From contig JAJGBQ010000001.1 of the NCBI GenBank assembly GCA_022457065.1, positions 6,758,001-6,822,000 on the forward strand: a DNA stretch of 64,000 bases. The letters run 5' to 3'. The notes under the pieces are model-generated. The model ran no database searches. It saw only the letters and a program-made list of their open reading frames with translations, and was not told the origin of the DNA. The stretch comes from Curvularia sp. ZM96 (Eukaryota > Ascomycota > Dothideomycetes > Pleosporales > Pleosporaceae). Of this stretch, positions 43,008 to 52,727 are shown one piece after another (position 1 is the first letter of the stretch; each line of letters starts with the position of its first letter). A program made the position numbers and the translations under genes.

Positions 43008-43655
43008 TGTGGCGGTAGATTATGCGACGTAACACGACTGTGGTGTATGGGGGAATGCGAGGTATGGGCTGCTGTGCTGGCCGGAGGCTGTGTACGCGAT
43101 TGAACAAGTGTGCGAGAGATGCCCAAGGCTCGGATGCGGTCGTGTGTTTGCGGGCTGCCGGGGGCTAGACGCGGGAAGCTTAGCTTGTGTGCGGGGCCTC
43201 GAAGGAAGTTGCGATGACGTCGAAGTTGCGACGGAGAACTACAAGTAACGCGACGATACAAGACAAATCACAGACGAGGAGCAAGGAACAGATAGCTGAG
43301 ATTCGAGTGCGAGTACAAACACAGATGCTTGGATGACGTTGAGGCGGAGACGCACGAGATGCTTCCCTGGACAGAGCAAGCATGGTTATTAGCGTCCTTC
43401 GCTTCGCTTGTGCAAGAGCCCAGACGGACCAACATGATCCGACCAGAGCCTCATGTGATCAAAGGCGGGCGTTGTCAGCTTTTGCGCTGTCACCCCAATT
43501 GGTTCCGTGGAAGAAGACGTCACGCTTACAGGACGCATACCAGCGTCGGTGACCAGAGGCTGGTGTAGTATCAAACTATCGTCACAGCCTGCATGCTTGG
43601 CGTCATTCCAACTGCACCGTCCTGTATGTTCTGTTGATTTTCTATCCGACTACAC
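43008..43655. other. Intergenic region between ERV14 and MAP1
   Basis: It holds the promoter of ERV14 and the 3' region of the aminopeptidase gene, both read on the minus strand. No other gene was recognised. Confidence 0.5.
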
Positions 43656-45032
43656 TCAAGAATCCGCCTTTGTCTCTCCGTTTGATTCGGTGGTGGTGGT
43701 TGGCATTGGCACAGGACCTCCAGGTGAGTCTGGTAGCCTTGCGGTCAAGACCTCTACGCCATCCTCTGTTACGAGTAGGGTGTGCTCTGTATTAGGTTAG
43801 GTTGTGACGAGATCAAAAGAAATATCCTCGACAAACTCACCGAATTGCGCAGTCAGGGAACCATCTTGGGTGACACTCGTCCAATCATCCGGCCATGTCT
43901 TGTCTCGGTGCGAGCCAATGCTGATCATAGGTTCAATTGTGAAACACATTCCTGGTTTTGCTTGCCCAACTGCCTTGTTCTTCGCGTAGTGAGGGACGTT
44001 GGGTGCGCAGTGGAAAAGCTGGTTGACACCGTGTCCGCAGTAGGTCCTGATTACGCTGCAGTTCTTGCTCTTTGCATGTTTCTCAATGACATTGCCGTAT
44101 TCGCGGAACAGCGTGCCTGGCTTGGCAATTTCAATAGCCTTGTCCAGACATTCACGTGCCGTCTCGGTGACCCGTACCGCGTCTGGGTTCGCCAATGCCT
44201 TGTCTCCAATATAGTAGGTTTCGTTCAAGTCTGCGTGGAAACCGCCGTGATAGACGGAAATGTCGATATTGAGGATGTCTCCGTCTTTCAGTACTCTTTG
44301 GTCGGGAATGCCGTGGCAAATGACCTCGTTAAGCGACGTGCATACGGACTTTGGAAAGTTGCAGTAGTTGAGTGGTGATGGATAAGACTGCGCCTGTTAG
44401 CTGATCAACTCTACTATGCCTTGTAGTCGTTCTTACGTCGCGCTCAATAGTGGCCTTGTGGACAATCTCGTCAATGTAATCGGTCGTGACGCCAGGCTTC
44501 GCAGCTCTGCCTGCAATATCCAGGATCTCTCGCCCCAGTCGGCACACTTTGCGCATGGCATCTTGCTCCTCCTTGTTCAAGATGGTGATCTTATTCCTGT
44601 TGACAAATACTTGTTCCGAACGCGGTATTCCGTCCTTGGCATAGTCTGGTAACCGTATGTGCTTTGGCACTTCTCGTCGTGGCGATAGCGGATATACGGG
44701 CCTGAGAGGGCCGGTGTATGGGTACGTAGGGAAGGGATTGTAATGTCCGGTGGCTGGATCCGGGTAAGAAACTACTTTGGGCGTGAAGATGTTGGAGAGA
44801 ATACTACTTTGTGACTTGTGCACCTTCTTGTGCTCAGCCTATGCCGGTATTAGATCATCTGGTATGCTTTGAAATGAATCATCTCGGGATGTACCCAGTT
44901 GCGCTTGAAACACTCCTGGGAGCAGAAGTAGCTCTCCTTCCCTAATTTTTGGCAATTTGGACATTGCAGGCTGCTGGCGTCATTTTCACAGTCCTGGCCC
45001 GAGCATTTGCGCGGGGTGTCTTCTGCGGCCAT
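43656..45032 (-). CDS. MAP1: Methionine aminopeptidase 1 (zinc-finger type)
   Basis: Four exons on the minus strand, 45032-44895, 44838-44437, 44387-43841 and 43786-43656, encode 405 residues. The N-terminus has the paired zinc finger of MetAP1 (CSGQDCENDASSLQCPNC, YFCSQECFKRNW) that docks on ribosomes. The catalytic part shows all five metal ligands: the two Asp in NIDISVYHGGFHADLNE, His in CGHGVNQLFH, Glu in FTIEPM and Glu in AQFEHTLL, the last one only restored by the final intron. The enzyme removes the initiator Met from nascent proteins. Exon 3 has two acceptor AGs six bases apart (exon start 44393 or 44387). The second gives the family-like ERDSYPSPLNY. It is divergent from KMO. Confidence 0.96.
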
Positions 45033-45500
45033 TATGCGTGCTGTGCGCCGAGACTGATCGTGTGAGAAGATGGTGGCAGAGGGCAACAGTCAGCAGCAAA
45101 CGTCTAGGCCGCTGCTTTTCTTAGCGCGCTAGGAGGCGACCCGCGACCAGGGTGGGTTCGCGCAAAAAATCGAGTGGTGGGATGCTCCTCTCGCGCATCG
45201 TCGGACTGGAGTTCGTCCCAAGGGTCCAGGTTCGCCGACTACCGATCGCCTGCTCAATTGCGCTGGCCCTACCTTGCCAATCAGCGCTATCTTGTCATCT
45301 TATGCGACTCTCTTTGGCCTTCCGTCCGCGGTACAATAATTTTTCCAATCCGAGCTAGTCATCATGCTTCTATATTTCTCATTCGCCATGCTCCTAGATT
45401 TCTCTTTCGTCATTCCACCCCGTAGCTTATCGCCTGATCACGGGACTGGTGGTTATTAGGTTCAGCTTTTCGCCCCTCTTTCACTCCACCTTTCGCTACA
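45033..45500. promoter_or_regulatory. Divergent promoter of MAP1 and the kynurenine monooxygenase gene
   Basis: 468 bp separate the two start codons. The right half is pyrimidine-rich with CTTTC runs, as usual for fungal leaders. No specific binding sites are claimed. Confidence 0.5.
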
Positions 45501-47060
45501 ATGACACAGAAGCTAGTCGTCGTCGGAGCTGGACCAGTGGGTTCCTTGGCTGCTCTATATGCTGCTGTGCGTGGATTCGAGGTTGAAGTGTATGAGCTAA
45601 GAGCAGGTGAGTCTTATCTTGCCTACAAACCATCTCGGTTCTAACATTGCTCCATGCTGACCCTAGCCAGATCTTCGAAAGTCAAAGATCGACCCCCTCA
45701 CTCATGGAAAGTCCATCAATCTTGCTCTCTCAGAGCGTGGAATTCATTCCCTGCGCAAGACCGGGCTATCGGATCTTGCCGATGCAGTGCTAACCGAGAC
45801 CTTCCCCATGCATGGCCGTATGATCCATGTGAGAAAGAATGGAGAATACGTTCGCCAACCGCAAGCCTATGATGCGAGAGGACGAGTAAGTGCAGCTTTA
45901 TAGCGCACTCGGTGCTGTACTGACGGCACCAGAATTTGCTGGCCATGGACAGAACTGGTCTCAACAAAACCCTCCTCGACCATTTGGAGGCTATGCCCAA
46001 CGTCAAGCTTCTCTTCAACCACAAACTAGTCGGCGCCGACTTCCGGAAAAAGATCGCTTGGTTCGAGCATCGTCCCAAGTCTCCTGAAGAGCAGGGTGAT
46101 GAGTTCGAAATCAATTTTGACCTTATGATCGGTGCGGATGGTGCCCACTCGGCCGTGCGATATCACCTTATGAAATTTGTGCCAATGTATTTCCATCAAG
46201 AGTACATTGACAAGCTCTGGTGCCAGTTCTACGTCCCTCCTTCACCCGACGGTGAATTTCGTATACCTCCGGGCTACTTACACATCTGGCCTCAAGATGA
46301 ATCCATGTTCATCGCCCTACCAAACCTTGATAAGTCGTTCACTGCTACTCTTTTCTTGGGCAAACAAGGATTCGAAGAACTAGATGCCTCTGGCAAGGTC
46401 GTCGAATATTTTGCCGAAAAATTTCCCGGTGTAGTGCCGGACCTCATTACAGAGGATGAACTACGTCAGCAGTACAAGTCCAACGAGCACCTGCCTCTGA
46501 TCTCCATCAAATGCACGCCGTATCACTACGGTGATTCTGGTGTCATCCTGGGAGATGCTGCTCATGCTATGGTGCCCTTTTACGGCCAAGGAATGAATGC
46601 CGGACTGGAAGATGTCCGCGTCTTGTTCGATTGTATCGACAAATATCCCAACGATCGACACAAAGCATTGCATGAATATACCAAAGAACGGACTCCCGAT
46701 GCGCACGCTATCAACGACCTTGCTCTTGGAAACTATCGTGAGATGGCTAGCGACGTGAAGAAACCGCTATATCTGTTGAGAAAATGGGTCGAAGAGCAAT
46801 TATATCTCTACGTTCCAAGTGCCGGCTGGGCTACCCAATACTCACGAGTGACATTCAGCAACATGCGGTACTCTGAGGTCACAAAGGCTACTCAACATCA
46901 AGCCAAGATACTTAACGGGGTTGTCGGTCTCAGTGTTGCCTCCATCCTTGGATTTGTGTTTTGGTTTGCGAAATCTGGCGGCGCCCGTCAAGCCAAAATG
47001 GGTATCCTGCGAACTATCTGTGTGGCCGCACAAAAGCTACAGAGGTTCATGCAGCGTTGA
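45501..47060 (+). CDS. BNA4: Kynurenine 3-monooxygenase
   Basis: Three exons, 45501-45606, 45671-45885 and 45933-47060, encode 482 residues. The enzyme hydroxylates L-kynurenine with NADPH and O2 on the mitochondrial outer membrane, in the tryptophan-to-NAD pathway. Visible features are the FAD loop VVVGAGPVGSLAAL at the start, SINLALSERG and LLAMDRTGLNKTLL in the substrate region, the second flavin motif GDAAHAMVPFYGQGMNAGLED, and a C-terminal membrane helix (GVVGLSVASILGFVFWF) that fits the membrane anchoring of the family. Intron positions restore conserved codons (ELRA-DLRKSK). It is divergent from MAP1. Confidence 0.97.
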
Positions 47061-47649
47061 AAAGGCTTTGTGGGATGCGAGCGTTGGCGCATGCGGAACA
47101 AACCATCTCATGGCCTGCACTGCTTATCTCAGAAGTGGTTTGCATATGATGAGAATCACGGGGTTGCTCAAGACCTCCATTATGTAAATATGAATTTCTT
47201 CACTCTCTCTGATTTTCTTCTGGTCCGTTGAGCTCCTAACACGGGAATGTACATAACATACATGCGGATGGTCCGCTTAATTTTTCATATGGAAGGTTGT
47301 CTCAGATTGCGTTTTCTGCAACAAACACGACAATCACTCGAAATTGGCTTAATCTATTCTGTGGATCGAAGTATTCGTGTACGCGAAGCATCACGCCATG
47401 CAAATTCTTTGTAAAGAGTGAAGCCCCACATGCGAAATGTGGGGAGGTGTATACCAACAGTATAGTATCTTTTGCAGACTTGGACCACCGGAAAATGAAG
47501 AGGTCATGTCCGATGGGTTCAGTGACGCGCTCATGCCGTGGCCCTCTATGTTCCATTTGCCACTACTTTCCCCCCTAAATCATTTGGTCAGTCTTGAGCC
47601 CTGGTTTACAACAAATGCGTGCTTTTAACAGTTCCTCTCTCCCACACTC

Positions 47650-47886
47650 AGTAAACCCGGAGAATCAACACGAGCTCCCCTACGCTGTCACTACAGTAAG
47701 CAACAAAAAACTATAACTACAGCTACTTTCGAAAGTAAAGCCGTAAGAGCTAAGAACACAGTAAACAATAAGTAACTGTAACGAATACGAGCACTTTTGA
47801 AAGTGATATTGTTACTAAAATGCTTGATGGTTTTGTAGGCCGACATTTTCCGGGTTTTATCTGGTGTGGGAGAGTCCCTGCCTGGG
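47650..47886 (-). repeat. Dispersed repeat family, copy D
   Basis: On the minus strand, starting near 47886, it reads GGGACTCTCCCACACC, then AAACCCGGAAAATGTCGGCC, a longer spacer with TCACTTTCAAAAGTG, TTCTTAGCTCTTA, and a variant core GTAGTTATAG at 47721-47712. It is longer than the other copies because of an extra AT-rich segment with small palindromes around ACTTTCGAAAGT. Confidence 0.65.
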
Positions 47887-48103
47887 GATCAAGGGGTTTA
47901 TCGCACGTTTGATATATTATGTGGGTAAATAGAAGAACCACCCACACCTCAAGAGAATTATCACCACTCGACACCAACTTCTCGAGTCGGAGATATGCTC
48001 ATGTGAGCAGGTTCAAACAGGAAAGAGATCTGATTGAAGGTTCAAAAAGGTAATTAATGTTATCCCTGTTAACAAAGTTCCATGTTCTGGCGACATCATA
48101 GTC

Positions 48104-48112
48104 ATATATAAG
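48104..48112 (+). promoter_or_regulatory. Putative TATA box of the AA8-type cytochrome gene
   Basis: An ATATATAAG motif lies about 270 bp upstream of the ATG at 48380 on the same strand. The assignment is by motif only, and the distance is long for a fungal core promoter. Confidence 0.3.
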
Positions 48113-48379
48113 CCATGGCTAAATCTTCCACACGTGGCAGACCTGGGTTAACTTGCTGGAATCCTGGCTCGCTTTGTATACGTCCGTTCAAAATTTTGGA
48201 TTAAAGTCAGGACGGTTATAACATGCCATCTTGGCACGCTCATAGTGTCTTTTCTAAATATCGTTTCGCCCGAGATCCTTTTTGTGAACCAGGTATTTTC
48301 TCACTTCAATCGCATCATTCTCAGTATTCTCAACATACCAGCTATGCAACTGATCGTGCGTTCGGGTCATACTACCATC

Positions 48380-49180
48380 ATGCGCATCACGTTCTCTCTC
48401 GTAGCTTTGTTTAACTTTGGTGAGCAACACATAGTTACTCATCCATCGAACTGCCTTACTTAGATTGCATCAGCTCAAGCATGGCCAACCTCAAATGAAC
48501 CTACAATAGCACCGCGTGCTACAAGCTACTTGGACCCAGAGACTGGCTTCACATTCTCTGAGACCAAAGCAGCAGCCACGCTCTCCAGCAACATCATCTA
48601 CCGGATAGCTCAACCCGCCAACATTCCAGCAGGTCAGCCTTACGACATAGTATTGCAAGCCATTGCACCCAACTCCCTTGGCTGGGTCGGACTCGCCTGG
48701 GGTGGCAGCATGGTTCGGAGCCCACTCACCGTATCCTATCCCAACGGCCAAAAGCCTACCGTGTCTTCACGTTGGGCAAAGTAAGTCTCTTCTATCCAAA
48801 CGAACAAAGGAAAAAAGCTAAAACCATCACTCAGCGCCCATTCTACCCCTCAGCAATACGCCTCTGCCACCTACATACCCCTCTCTGCCGGCAACAAAGC
48901 CAACAGTACGCACTGGCAATTCACCGTAAAATGCACCGGCTGCACCACGTTCACTGGCGCTTCTGGGACCGTACAAATTGATCCTAGCGGCAGCAGGCGT
49001 CTGGCATTTGCGTGCTCGCAGAGCAAAGTTAGTAATTCCGGTTCGGCTTCCGCTAGCATTCCGATACATGATGTGTACAACTATATTACGCACGACTTTA
49101 GTGCGGGGGCAAATACAGAGTTTGAAGCGCTGTTACGGAGGAATGGAGTTGGGAATGGGACGGTAGGTGGAAGTGTGTGA
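48380..49180 (+). CDS. Secreted AA8-type cytochrome b domain protein (CDH-cyt)
   Basis: Three exons, 48380-48419, 48474-48780 and 48835-49180, encode 230 residues. The short first exon supplies a signal peptide (MRITFSLVALFNFAQA), completed in frame only with the acceptor at 48471-48473. The mature part matches the cytochrome domain of cellobiose dehydrogenase (PF16010). It has YLDPETGFTFS, GWVGLAWGGSM with the axial Met, THWQFTVKCTGCT with the disulfide Cys pair, and SIPIHDVYNYI with the likely axial His. There is no flavin dehydrogenase domain, no cellulose-binding module and no GPI signal, so it is a standalone haem domain. Such proteins may act as extracellular iron reductases or electron carriers for lytic polysaccharide monooxygenases. 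Confidence 0.87.
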
Positions 49181-49504
49181 GGGAGAGGGAGATGGGGTTG
49201 GTCGAAGGGTGGATATGTGCTTTTAGTAGATTGTTTTCCTACGATTATCAAAATTCTTTTGCTCGAGATATCGTTTAAGCAAACCAAATTTTTACTGAAC
49301 GTTGCGTTACCCAGTTTGGAGATGGGGCAAATACGGTCAGACAAAAGCGATTGAGATTTGATGTCTCTGTACTGACTACTGCTTCAAGCGAATGTAATTC
49401 CAAACAAAGCGCTTTGCCTACGAAAACCTCCATTCCCTGGCAACTGTTGCACTGCAATGCCTCCAATATCTCGACTGCTAGAGACATCTGGAAAATACGT
49501 GTAT
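49181..49504. other. Convergent spacer
   Basis: 324 bp between the stop of the cytochrome gene and the stop of the DUF1996 gene. No gene was seen. Confidence 0.5.
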
Positions 49505-50774
49505 CTACGCCGCGATAGCCACATCGCCTAGCGGCAACGATTTCAGCCCTATGTTGCTCGTTAGACTGCTTCCTTACTCCGAGCGTGCAAAGTACATGGT
49601 ACAGGATGGGTGAGACTAAGGAAAACCACTCGGGCAGAAACTTACAGCCGTCGACCTGCTCCGGAGCCTGCTGCTTCTTCTTGCAAGCATTATACTGAGC
49701 AGGCTGCTGAGTCGTAAGCCCAGCTTTAGGGCACGGGTTATTCAAATTGCACCCATTATCCATAGCCTTCTGTAGCGAGTCGCCTTCCCAGCCAAACACG
49801 TAGTCGCCATGAGCCGCGGGCCCACTATTGTGCCAATGTCAGCTCATATGTAATGCATAGAAAAAGTAAGAGGGCTGTGGGGAGAACGTACCCGATGTTC
49901 ATAGAGTAGACAAATGGATCTGAGCCATCAGTTGGCCAGAGATTCTTGTCTGCGAACTGACTCACATTCCACATGACCTCGTACATGATTTGCGGCAGCT
50001 TGACTGGATGGCTGGATGGGCACGCACCACCACCTGTAGCACCACTTCCCTGACCGTAAGCAACGTGGCTCTGGTGGTCGGGAGAATCGAGGTTCTTGCC
50101 GTCCCAGCAGGCAGGGAAGATAATAGTCTGGCGGATCAACTTGCATTTCGGATCTTTGGGTATCTCGACGGTATCCGAGCCGGTACATGGTGCACCGCCA
50201 ATGAATTGGTTTTCGGAGGTAGAGGTCCAGCAGCGGTGGCATATGTTGGATAACCTGACTTTGCTCGGGTCCTTGTTGGTTGCTGAGCCGGCGAGCATGC
50301 GGAAGCCTTTGGCGAAGGCGGTGGTCTTGCCGCTCGGGATGTAGTAGACATCGAGGCCGCCGTCGTTGATGAGCCTGCCTTGGGGCCCGCCGTTTCCGAT
50401 CTGGCACGGCTTGTTAGTTTCTCGTATTTGCCTCGGTCATGTTCCTCATTTACCTGGGGAACGCGGATATAAGAGCCGTTTTTAGCCTTGAAGAACATAA
50501 CGGCTGTCCAGTAGTTTGACTTATCTTGGACAAAGCTGCAAGATGTGCATGTAGACGTTTTAGCCAGGTCGACTGAAGGGTCCATGGTGATGTTGAAAGC
50601 ATCGCCTCCTACAATCTGGTGAAGATGCGGAGTGTACTTCATGCCAGGATTGACAAGAGGGTCTGTTCGCTCAACAACTAGCTGGGAGCAAGCAAATCGC
50701 AGCATATTCTGCGCGAAGGCATGACTGGCGAGAGCCGCGAGGGCGATAGCTATGTTACTCAACTGCATTATCAT
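49505..50774 (-). CDS. Secreted DUF1996 domain protein
   Basis: Four exons on the minus strand, 50774-50454, 50400-49892, 49824-49646 and 49548-49505, encode 350 residues. The N-terminus is a signal peptide ending at AFAQ. The DUF1996 core starts at LRFACSQLVVERTDPLVNPG and includes HLHQIVGG, the CTSCSF pair, YYIPSG, ACWDGKNLDSPDHQSHVAY and SHPVKLPQIMYEV. The small last exon encodes only WLKSLPLGDVAIAA. It restores the DGWL motif at which family members end, with a TCTAAC branch site in front. No WSC domain is attached. The biochemical role of DUF1996 is not established; the His/Asp/Cys-rich core suggests a secreted enzyme or binding protein. A second ATG six bases downstream (50768) is an equally good start. 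Confidence 0.9.
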
Positions 50775-52727
50775 TTGATTGTCGGAGCCAAAAGATACAA
50801 AAAACAAGAGAAGGAGACAGTTATCAACACGATCTACAATGTGCAGGATGTGAGGTAGGTATTGCTAAGTTTTCTTTTATGTACAAAGTCCAGCATATGA
50901 TCTCTCAGGCGAGGGGACAAACGTCAGAGAAGCAGTTGCCGGGCTACGGAGAGTTGCAACCGATTATCGTTATGATATATTGGGTCAATCTAAGAGAATA
51001 CATCCATTGGATAGCGTGGTGTTAATGTTCAGCGTAACCGATCACACGTCCTGGCGCGATGAAGATCAGTCAAGCTATGAAGCCAACACATCAGATGCTC
51101 TTACGGATCTGGATGCCCGTTATCGAAGAGTTCGAATGGGAGTCCCAGTGTCTTGGATGTAGTTTAGGCAGAACTTTCACCCACAGTATTGCGCTAAGTC
51201 TCTAGGTAACTTGATGCTGATGAAGGAGCCGACAGCAATCGTGCTGATCAATCCGGAGCGTTTATCGAACTAGCCCACATGAACTGTATACTTCTTGACC
51301 TCTGAAGTTTCCAAAACCTCAAGGCTGGATGTCACACAATTGCATTTGATTCCATCACTGCATGCTCGCAATGGACGCTACCCCATTAGACTCACAATGC
51401 TTCGCGTGTTAGTAATCTGTGCTCATGGTATTGATAAAACTCGAGCTGTTATGTGCCGAAGGTAGTACATGTGGGGCATATGTCAACGACGAGACAATAT
51501 ATAAGACTCTGCTTTCACCCTATATACCCTTCATAGACACCTAGTGCATGCCCAGACTGTCAACAGGTTTCAGATTTCTCGGGCGAAGACTCATCAGCCC
51601 ATCATAAGGCTAGTTGTATGGGATGAGAAGTTTGGGCCCGGTATCTACATGAGCCATCATATTTACGATCGCGTGGGGGATACAACGCATTGAAAGAAAT
51701 GGAGAAGATGTATTTGTTCTCATCCTAGTTACTGAATGACAACTTCTTTACGAGAAATTCTAGTTTGGAACATGATGGAGAGCTTCTAGTCCCGGCTTAG
51801 CAATCCTTTAAACAGTATTTTATAGATCATAGGCTAAGGCAGAAAGATAGCATAGTTTGGCTTATGAACGAAATTATGTAGCTTTTCTCTAGGAAAGTCT
51901 CAGAGCTGAGGTGCCTCTCGTTACTCCTTAGAGGACAGCGTTACACTCGTAAATGAAGCGTGAAGTCAAAGCAAGGTTTGCCGTAACCTGCGGGCGCCCT
52001 TCGCTTACTTCACTGAAAAATAAGCGCTTTACCTAGATGAGATATACTCCCCTCGCCTCGTGGCACATTACCCGCACCCGTTGCTCTAGGTGAATATCTC
52101 TTCCCTACCAGGAACAGTAATATAAACTCGCTTGTTTGACATACCAATCATGGCGCGGAGGCGATTAGCCGATGCGAATCAGGCTAAGTTGGTGTCTGCA
52201 TTCGTATACCTTGAGACTTGCATATTGCGACTCGTGGGGTCCCTTGCTCATACTCATCGGCATTTCATCTTTTTGCCACGTTGTTTAAAGTCATGCGATG
52301 CGCCGTAAACTTCGTGTGGGGTCAACACCGAGAATTGCGAAATGCGGGGAATGCGCATTTGCGTATATTGCGGTAGACACACTCTGTCCTCAAGATTGTA
52401 TACTGCAATGTGGGACCATTAGGTGGAAGGGGTCTCTCCCACAACTAATGAAACCGGAAAATGGCGGCCTGCAAACTCACGCTCCCGTTGAGAGTAGTTG
52501 TAGTTGTCGCAGCTATTTATTTTTCACCGTGTTCTTAGCACTTAGTACTTTACTTCTACAAGTAGCTGTAGTTGTCACATGTATCTATCATTTGTGAAGA
52601 GAAGATTATACTGAAATAATGCTGGCTGAAAACGTACAGCATGCAGACCGCCTTTGAAAATCAGAACATCCGCCTGGAACAAACAGCCATTCTATGTAAG
52701 TTCGTCTTCTCGAAGACGAGGGTATCA
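50775..52727. other. Gene-poor region with repeat copy E
   Basis: About 1.95 kb upstream of the DUF1996 gene and downstream of the ATPase gene. It is AT-rich between 51200 and 52000. Only very short open frames are present. A dispersed repeat copy sits at 52421-52600. Confidence 0.5.
52421..52600 (+). repeat. Dispersed repeat family, copy E (best preserved)
   Basis: Modules in order: GGGGTCTCTCCCAC, GAAACCGGAAAATGGCGGCC, GTAGTTGTAGTTGTCGCAGC, TATTTATTTTTCACCGTG, TTCTTAGCACTTAGTAC and the core GTAGTTGTCACA at 52568-52579. The core occurs twice in this copy, once slightly changed (TCGCA at about 52505), which suggests an internal direct repeat. Confidence 0.7.

Larger units (their letters stand above)
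47061..48379. other. Intergenic region with repeat copy D
   Basis: It contains the 3' region of the monooxygenase gene, a dispersed repeat copy at 47650-47886 and the promoter region of the cytochrome gene with a TATA-like motif. No gene was recognised. Confidence 0.5.
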
